This document shows, one piece after another, positions 58,230 to 64,000 of a DNA stretch of 64,000 nt. Source of the DNA: Plectrocnemia conspersa. Lineage: Eukaryota > Arthropoda > Insecta > Trichoptera > Polycentropodidae. The DNA lies in the NCBI GenBank assembly GCA_009617715.1, contig VTFK01000008.1, positions 2,108,001 through 2,172,000 of the forward strand. Reading direction: 5' to 3'. The position numbers were made by a program, and so were the translations under genes. Below the pieces are notes generated by a model. It saw nothing but the letters and a program-made list of their open reading frames with translations. It was not told the DNA's origin and searched no databases. The first letter of the stretch is position 1, and the number at the start of each line of letters is the position of its first letter.

Positions 58230-58820
58230 TTTGAAACAAAGTTCTCACTTTAAATGCTGTAATTAAAATAAAGCTCACGTTTCTTAGCTTGTACGTATAT
58301 ATATAATTAAACTTATAAAACACGGCACTAATTATTTTCTTTGAAATAGTATTATTTATGCACAAACTCACGTAGCGCATTAACGTTGTAAAGTTTTCGA
58401 GAACCGTCCTTGATTTAATTATGACACGTTATATCACAATAAAATTAATTTCTGCGACCCTGTACATAATTATTATTGCGGTGAATTGAGCTCAAATTAA
58501 CCCAAACCACTAAAAATGCCGTATAATCAAACGCTATTGAGAAAAGGAATATGAAAGCTTGCAAATTAGGACGTGTTTGTGTTAGAAAAAACGTCGTGAG
58601 TCACACGTCTGAGAAAATTTGTGTTACACAGAAACATTTTGAAAATTCTGAACAGTGCCAGTGTGCACTGAAGATCTTAGTACGTGTTCTGAATTATTCA
58701 AAACCGAGGGCGACCTTTCGTGGCTGGGGGCTAACAAAAAAGGAATGTTTATAATGCGCCTTCCAAATATTTAAAGGGGCAAATATGTATTTTAAGGTCA
58801 ATAATTTATAATTTTGTGAA
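58230..58820. other. mixed stretch upstream of ratchet point 4
   Basis: A 67-codon frame at 58551-58754 is unconvincing. Nothing else recognised. Confidence 0.4.
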
Positions 58821-58823
58821 TAA

Positions 58824-58849
58824 TCTTTTTTTTATTGTTGCAGGTAAGC
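58824..58849 (+). other. recursive splice site (ratchet point 4)
   Basis: TTTTTATTGTTGCAG/GTAAG with the junction at 58843/58844. It has a T-rich tract, a CAG acceptor and a GTAAGC donor half, and lies 14,712 bp after ratchet point 3. A weaker AAAG/GTACTT donor follows 18 nt downstream (58862), so the RS-exon partner is less convincing here. Confidence 0.7.
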
Positions 58850-58861
58850 TTTGCTTTAAAG

Positions 58862-59480
58862 GTACTTTTTGAATGAAACGCAAAATATTTATTTGTTAAC
58901 GAGTGCTGAGTATCTATTTGTGGTATGTTGAATATATATCTTTAATATTATTATTTTCGCGCCCGCCCTCCATATGTATGTTATATTATATATAATTAAG
59001 ATAAATCTTATTTTTCTCTCCGAAGAGTATTTAATAAAGACATCCTAAAGTATTTTTATTATTTAAGTAGATTAAATGTCATGATCTGAAGATAGATACT
59101 TATTTTTTCTCCAATCTTCTATAAGTTTGGAAAAAGATAATGAAAAAAATAATTTGTAGTTATAATTGATAATTATAATAGGTATGTTCTTTACTGTATT
59201 CTAAATATTAAAAAAAAAAACACTGCAAATTTAATATAAGAATAATCGTGTTGTTTGCGTGTAAAATATTATTTATGATTTCTCCACTGATGCGAATTCC
59301 TATTGTTTGAGTCTTAGGCGCTTCATTGAATCGGGTACAAACTAATATGTTCCTATATATAAAATAATTAAATGCTGCCGATTGTAACGCTATCTACATA
59401 TCTATATCCGATATTTTTAAACAGCCTTAGCTACATCAAGCAATTGTGGTGTTCCATTATTTTTTAATTATTAACAATTT
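58862..59480. other. AT-rich stretch
   Basis: Nothing recognised. Confidence 0.5.
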
Positions 59481-60130
59481 CGGGTAATGTGACATTCCGT
59501 CCGCTATAATGCGTGCCCGCCTCGGCGTCCTTTATTATAGTCGTAGCGTCCGGTTTTATTAGTTCAATTGTGAGCTGTGAATTAAAACTGACGTTCAATA
59601 TATTACTCTGTTATTGCTTCATTGCTTTATTATACCAAATTGTTTGAAAAATAAAAAAGTCACCATATAATACTAACAGCGTCTTCGGCTGTGCCCTTTT
59701 GTGATTGCGTCCAAGTTATTCACGAATTCGAGTTGAAAACTAATTTACTCCACCCCCATCCACCCACAGCCTTCTATTTCGTCTGCGTTCGAAATAAAAA
59801 TGTCCCGGCCGCGGGTCTGGCACGTACTGACGATTTTTCATAAAAAAGTCATTAATTTCTACCTTTTCTCCCTTTGTCTTTGTCTTCGCGGAAAACTTTT
59901 AATGCAAACTTTATTTTACATGGCGATGTTGGTACGCTTTACAGCCCGCGCGCCCTCTTCGGCGAACTTTAAAGCTTTTTGCATTTATGTGGCAAGAAGA
60001 AGAAAAAGTTGCAATATCCATTTTTGCCCTCTTCGTCTACTGCAGAACGAAACACTTGAATGACCGCCTAAATGCCAAAAGGCAACTAACAGAACTTTTC
60101 GGTTTACAGCCTGTCACTCGCACCAATTTG
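59481..60130. promoter_or_regulatory. GC-raised island with an 87-codon frame
   Basis: The + strand frame 59800-60063 (start MSRPRVWHVL) lacks any domain or splice context. Composition is raised in two blocks (about 59485-59580 and 59690-60130). Candidate regulatory DNA. Confidence 0.27.
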
Positions 60131-60353
60131 TCACTGGACTGACAAAAGCATTCTCATCAATACAATAGTTATTTAATAAAAATATATATTTATATTTATA
60201 TTTAAGGTAACCAAAAACGATGAACAAAAAAATAAGTAAAGCAATCTGATTTTCTCTTTAAAATAGTTTTAATATTAAAATGCTAAATTAAATTCAATGC
60301 AAGTAAAAATATATGACCTTATGAATTAAAACTACATAATATATAATATTACC

Positions 60354-60430
60354 TGTCCGATAGACTATTGGTAAAAGTCGGTGACAAATATCTGTAAGAC
60401 CTAGGTTCGAATCCCATATGGAAACTAGTG
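60354..60430 (+). repeat. possible tRNA-derived SINE head
   Basis: GGTTCGAATCCC at about 60403-60414 is a perfect pol III B box. TAGACTATTGGT about 35-40 bp upstream is a degraded A box. No acceptor stem pairs and the T stem is only partly paired, so it is not a functional tRNA. A SINE remnant fits best. No second copy was seen in the window. Confidence 0.35.
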
Positions 60431-62039
60431 TTTTTCAATTTTTATCGTATCTGGAAGATCAAAATTAATGTTTATTATAAATTATAATTCTAATCGAACA
60501 CTACATGCTTAAATTTTCCTAGCTTGTTACAATCTCACAAAAAATAAAAATAGTTGTAGGTCGTGCATACTGACATATTTTGATTATAAGCTGTAATAAT
60601 AGTTAATAATTTTTAGGATATGTGTCACTTTTTACAGCCTTTGATTTTAGTCTGGTGTCTCACTATTTATTTAGTAGGCCAGGTTTAAGTGTTTCTTAGT
60701 GCACAATTATAAGTTAATTTTGGCTTTTAGGTGCATTTAATTATTTAGCCTTTAGATAAGCTGTCATTCAACGCCTACTTCTCCGATTACTATATAATCT
60801 AGAAAATACCCAGCTTCAAGAACCAGAAGCTCTTGAGGTGCTGATTTGTTTTCTTCGCTCAATTTGTGTGAAACCCATACACATTGTCTCCAGGTCTTCC
60901 CAATCTTCTTATTATGTCTTTGCACTATTGTATAGATGTGGTTTAGTTTTAGACAAACTGATAAATAGTTATAATAATATTTACTTCCACTTCAACAGCC
61001 AGAATTATATTATATATACGACATTCATTTCGTATACATTTAGTCATTAACAATTGCTTTCACTTACGTAAAACAATTCAAAATGTCTTATAACACTCAT
61101 ATTTTATACTTTATCAATAGTTTAACCCCAAATAATATTGCAGGCCACTTTGGAAATGCATCATGGCTCCGCGGGCCATATATAAAATTATTTATCCCCA
61201 TATTAGATTTAGATATATGACATTTTTTTGGAGTGAAAAATTGTCTATAGTATATTGGCGATTAAAAAATTATTATATTTTGTAAAAGTGTGATGAATCT
61301 CGCGGGCTAGAAAAATGTTCAAGGCTTATTAGGTTTAAAGTTTTATGATGTACATGAACGTCACAGTTTGTAAAATCACTGTATCTTCCTGAGCGCACCC
61401 CACAACGGCACCTTGCATATTAATTCAGAATTATTGTGAAAACAATTCTGTCTGGCCTTTATATTTGTAAAATATATGTTAAATGTATATGTAAATAGTA
61501 AAATACCCATTTAAATACTGAAAAATCCTTATTTTTTAATCTTATACATTTTTCGGAAAAAAAAATAATAAAGGTCTGTCCCAAATGCTGAAGGGTCAGA
61601 TTGCCTTATTAAAAAAGGGTATCAATCGATATCATAAAATATGTATATGCATATTATTATGCGAATGGAATGTCACTATATTTATTCAACAACATAACAA
61701 TTTTTTTGACTACGTTTACATGTACATATATTCGCTGACCCATATACATATGTATACTTATTATATGCCGAGTGGGGTCTATGGAAAGCTCTTCAAGATG
61801 TAATATCCAGAAATCACTCTGGAAACCCATCGTTGCGAAATAGATGGAAAATTTTCCGTCCAATACTCTTATCAATACAATGAAAGCCTTTCAGAAGTTT
61901 TACGTGTATTAAGTCCGCGCGAGCTGTTCACTTCAACTAGTTTTTTGTCATATAATAAAATTTATTTAGGATAAAAAAAATATGAATAAATTATGTGTAT
62001 AGGATATATTTTTGGTGTATCACTAGTGCATAAAACTCC
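60431..62039. other. AT-rich stretch
   Basis: No gene recognised. The frames of 70-72 codons at 60838 and 61585-61875 are chance. Confidence 0.5.
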
Positions 62040-62540
62040 CCCAAAAATAGAAGAACACGTCTCTCGTTAATACCTCATAACGAAGAGTGCTAAAAACTTT
62101 CATAATTACGGTTTGTGGTATAAATATAAATAAACGATGTTTGCTCGCGGGACATAAAACCCCGCCAAATAGGTTTGTTAACAAAATTATTTATACATGT
62201 TTTGTGAGCAAGGTGCGACACTTTGCAAGTGTAGAACCCCACGACTTTCAAATTCACCCCCCGCCTGCTTGATTAGATTATGAAAATCATTTTTTTTTCG
62301 TTACATTTAGAGGGCACGGTGATTCGCGGGGTTAAAAAGTTATTTAAATGGCTATTTTGTTGCGTCGAAGGGTGTCACTCGCTGGGGGGTTTCTATTGAT
62401 AGAAAAAAATGCCGATCGTTCGGATGAAGGCTAGTTAAAAATTCACTCACGCGTCAAATCCGAGCTGACTTAACATTTTTTTAGAAGATTATAGGCATTT
62501 TTTGTCGATGATGATCGTTTGTATGTGAGACGTTTATTTT
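62040..62540. promoter_or_regulatory. weakly GC-raised island
   Basis: Mixed composition with a 61-codon chance frame. GTGATTCGCGGGGTTAAAA and similar C/G-run words recur (AAAACCCCGCC near 62157), without an identifiable element. Confidence 0.22.
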
Positions 62541-64000
62541 AATAGGTTAGGATCGCTTTTCAATAAAAATATATTTTTCATAATAGAATAGCAAAAAATT
62601 ACAATGTATTCCCTCGAAGCTACTATTTTTGTGCCGTGCTTTTATTTTTTTTTTCTGCTATTCTTTATGAACATAATTCATAATTATTAGTCTTAAACTA
62701 TGTTTTATTATTAATAATATGAATGTCCATTTAAAAAATTGCGAATAATATTTTTTATATAGCAATTATAAATTATGAACTTTTCAATTCATTTATTCCC
62801 ATTTATTTCTCGGTATTAGAGTGCCGAGAAATAAATATTTTTTTTTTTAATATATTTCTATAGTAATATAATTATCGCTCTTGCGAATATAATGTGTCAC
62901 CTTAGGTTTACATTCTGTCTTGTGTATCTTCTCGAGAATTTCTCAGTAAAAATGGCAAATCGAGAATAACTATTTCTCGAGTATTTTCATATAACCATTT
63001 CTGTTTAAAATTAAATTTGTACAAATATTTAATTGTCTTACAATCGCTGTATTTTTTTATACCGCTGCATAAAAAGACTGGGTCCGTGCCAGATGTTTGA
63101 AAATATGCATGCTTTCTTGGAAGCTTTTATGGAGGTGGGAATTACTAGAATGGCAAAAAATGATTCACGATGATCCTAACTAATATTAGCTTATCTTATC
63201 TTCGCTTTTGTAATATCGGAATAACATTATTAATCAGATAAAAAAATAGAAAATTTATGGGGGCTTTCAACAGATATGCCATGAAATTTGCTTGTCGGCG
63301 AACTTAAATTTCGTTTTTTTTCAATCATTCAAAGAGGTTTTTTATTTTTACCTATTTCGAAATATGAATGCATATAGTAAACCAAATCATCATCATATTT
63401 AAGTTTCTTCTCTTCTACGGTCATTCAGTTCTCTGTTGAAAGGTCATAGATAATATATAGATATTTACAATAATATACTGTATTTTTGGTTTAACAAAAT
63501 TTCGTTCAAAAATCGAGTAGTAAAAATAAGAATTCATATTTCTTAAAAAATTAAAAATATAAATGTCATTATTTATCAGAGTGGAGTATCTAAGATATTC
63601 TAGATTCATATGATTTACCTGTTTCTTTATATGCAATTTTTTAATCTTGAGTTCTTATTTTATGGTCATGACTTTCCAAAAGTTTCTTTAAATATTTTTT
63701 GTTGTGTGTAAATGTGCGATTTAAATATTATTTATATAATACAAAATAATGTATCTTACAATTATTTAGTATTATTTACTTACATAAATATATTTTAATA
63801 TAATATATAATAAAATTATATAAATATATATTTTAGAAAAATATCATCAAACAGAAAATTCCTGATAAAGGCGAAAGTACCTTTATTAATTTCAGCACAA
63901 ATGGAATAAAAGTAAAATTTATGATGGTATACAATCTTAGATTTCATGATAAAAATGCTATCTGTAAAATGATTAAAATTAATCTTAAAAATTAACTCTT
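62541..64000. other. AT-rich stretch to the window end
   Basis: No gene recognised. Includes the hairpin at 62801-62836. Confidence 0.5.
62801..62836. repeat. perfect 13-bp inverted repeat
   Basis: ATTTATTTCTCGG (62801-62813) and its exact reverse complement (62824-62836), with a 10-nt spacer. Confidence 0.88.

Noticed and set aside
60354..60430. Functional tRNA gene
   Set aside because: A perfect B box, but no acceptor stem, a poorly paired T stem and a degraded A box.

Overview
This window looks like the inside of one very large intron (or a gene desert) of an arthropod, most likely insect, genome. The sequence is strongly AT-rich, and the longest open frame is only 138 codons. No host protein-coding exon, rRNA, convincing tRNA or CRISPR can be recognised. 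The protein similarity that can be read by eye all belongs to decayed transposable elements: Jockey-like non-LTR reverse transcriptases, a Ty3/gypsy-like gag-pol relic, a FLYWCH/MULE-type transposase with its own introns, and hAT-type MITEs. Family assignments rest on motifs recognised by eye; no search was run.

The most interesting structure is on the + strand. At four places (junctions 6604/6605, 26444/26445, 44131/44132 and 58843/58844) a long polypyrimidine tract and CAG 3' splice site is fused directly to a consensus 5' splice site (GTAAGA, GTGAGT, GTGAGT, GTAAGC). This is the signature of recursive-splicing ratchet points, known from giant Drosophila introns. They lie 19.8, 17.7 and 14.7 kb apart. 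I found none of comparable quality on the - strand. Three are followed within 40-108 bp by a second good 5' splice site, and the fourth by a weak one after 18 bp, as expected for recursive-splicing (RS) exons. I infer a + strand gene whose intron spans at least 6.6-58.8 kb and is removed in roughly 15-20 kb steps. The host gene cannot be named from this window.

Layout. 0.3-0.6 kb: hAT MITE with a perfect 8-bp target duplication. 3.3-4.9 kb: MULE transposase pseudogene on the - strand with five recognisable exons. 4.9-6.5 kb: GC-rich Ty3/gypsy relic. 6.6 kb: ratchet point 1. 7-26 kb: AT-rich DNA with GC-raised non-coding islands, a degenerate repeat family ('family X'), a 150-bp near-perfect hairpin at 19.6 kb and a Jockey 3' fragment at 21.9 kb. 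26.4 kb: ratchet point 2, then a Jockey RT relic. 28-44 kb: islands, two more family X copies, several MITEs and hairpins. 44.1 kb: ratchet point 3, then another Jockey RT relic. 45-58 kb: islands, family X, a third hAT MITE next to the longest Jockey relic, and a MITE with subterminal repeats. 58.8 kb: ratchet point 4. 59-64 kb: one island, a possible tRNA-derived SINE head, and AT-rich DNA.

Roughly twenty islands of raised GC without credible coding potential recur every 2-4 kb between AT-rich tracts. They hold homeodomain-like, E-box and palindromic motifs. I infer candidate enhancers or conserved non-coding elements, but only cross-species alignment or chromatin data could show that.
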